In this document: positions 5,852 to 6,413 of the stretch, one piece after another
Layout: every line of letters begins with the position of its first letter
Numbering within the stretch: position 1 is the stretch's first letter
Source: Spirochaetaceae bacterium
GTDB taxonomy: Bacteria; Spirochaetota; Spirochaetia; UBA9216
Direction of reading: 5' to 3'
Length of the DNA: 6,413 nt
Assembly (NCBI GenBank): GCA_028527945.1
Contig: JAQQAK010000357.1
Coordinates: 1 to 6,413, forward strand
Translations under genes and position numbers: made by a program
Notes under the pieces: generated by a model
The model's database searches: none
What the model was told of the DNA's origin: nothing
What the model saw: the letters and a program-made list of their open reading frames with translations, nothing else

Positions 5852-6413
5852 TTACTTTAAAAATTTTACAGCCTTACCTGTGATTTCATATTTATAATGA
5901 ACCTTTCCCAAATTATAATGAAGCAAATTAGCGCCAACACCAACAGCAGCAACACTTAATCCAGAAACAAATGGAACAGTAGGAAATGCCTCTTCCTCAG
6001 TTAAAGCATTGAATGCTACACTACCTCCAGCTACAAGAGCTCCCGCCCCAGCCAAATATTGTTCTACATGCATTAAATTAAATATTGTTTTATCAACATA
6101 TGTAAGCTGAAATTTAAGATCAACTATAGCATCAGCTCCGTTCTTATCGATAATTTCTTTTAGAGCTGGATTTATATCTATCGGAAATGCTTCATCTGCT
6201 CTTATGGGTTCAGAAGTTGATAAAGGTATTTTAAACTCTTCTACAACAGTATAGTCTTCATTAGTAAAAATACTACCATAAGTAAATAATGAAGAACTTG
6301 CTGAAGTAGGAATACTATTTACCACTGGTAATATATCAATGTCATGTTCTACACTCATACAAGAACTTAATACAATACTAATTATAATAATAGAAGTCAG
6401 CTTATAATATTTT
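5852..6413 (-). CDS. Hypothetical lipoprotein with glycine-rich hydrophobic hairpin (5' truncated)
   Basis: I do not recognise the family. The frame stays open upstream of the first ATG (6358) to the window edge. It reads K-Y-Y-K-L-T-S-I-I-I-I-S-I-V-L-S-S-C immediately before that Met. This is a lipoprotein signal peptide with lipobox V-L-S-S-C, the Cys being codon 6361-6359. The true start therefore lies just beyond 6413, at least one codon upstream, and 6358 is not the start. The mature part has about 169 residues. Counted from Met6358, a polar N-terminal region contains I-D-I-N-P-A-L-K-E-I-I and N-G-A-D-A-I-V-D (about 60-80). Two hydrophobic, Gly/Ala-rich segments follow at about 101-119 and 126-147, separated by acidic T-E-E-E. 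The tail is short and basic (G-K-A-V-K-F-L-K). The two segments suggest a membrane-inserting hairpin. The hairpin-rich island lies downstream; no canonical terminator is seen. Confidence 0.75.
   Translation of the reverse strand, partial: KYYKLTSIIIISIVLSSCMSVEHDIDILPVVNSIPTSASSSLFTYGSIFTNEDYTVVEEFKIPLSTSEPIRADEAFPIDINPALKEIIDKNGADAIVDLKFQLTYVDKTIFNLMHVEQYLAGAGALVAGGSVAFNALTEEEAFPTVPFVSGLSVAAVGVGANLLHYNLGKVHYKYEITGKAVKFLK

Overview
The window looks like an AT-rich bacterial chromosome from an anaerobic, sugar-fermenting organism. A spirochaete such as Treponema is my best guess. The reasons are the low GC, two lipoproteins (one with a relaxed lipobox ending Thr-Asn-Cys), a carbohydrate ABC importer placed next to an intracellular glycosidase, and the overall gene style. 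This is inference: no rRNA or other phylogenetic marker is present.

Left part (1-2842, + strand): the 3' part of a MalG/UgpE-type sugar ABC permease, then a complete GH31 glycoside hydrolase with its own ribosome binding site and a GTG start, closed by a strong intrinsic terminator. The permease would import an oligosaccharide, and the signal-less GH31 enzyme would release alpha-linked xylose or glucose from it in the cytoplasm. The rest of the transporter must lie upstream of the window.

Middle (2843-4580): a single + strand gene with its own promoter region and a very strong Shine-Dalgarno. It encodes a surface or periplasmic lipoprotein of the choice-of-anchor I / MSP130-like beta-propeller type. 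It meets a convergent minus-strand pair at a compact hairpin terminator that appears to serve both directions.

Right-middle (4572-5528, minus strand): a two-gene unit with no intergenic spacing. First comes a membrane-anchored nuclease-like protein of the Holliday-junction-resolvase-related family (PD-(D/E)XK type), then a Nudix hydrolase. The nuclease gene has no Shine-Dalgarno at either candidate start. A possible promoter sits so close to the internal ATG that a leaderless transcript is plausible.

Right end (5529-6413): a 323-base stretch without a convincing gene contains a GC-elevated, hairpin-rich island (47% GC by hand count over 5621-5770, against 20-24% in its flanks). It could be a structured RNA or a dispersed repeat. 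Next comes the minus-strand gene of an unrecognised lipoprotein, whose signal peptide runs off the window end. I see no CRISPR array, tRNA, rRNA, transposase or recognisable defence system. The hairpin island and the unknown lipoprotein are the least explained parts.
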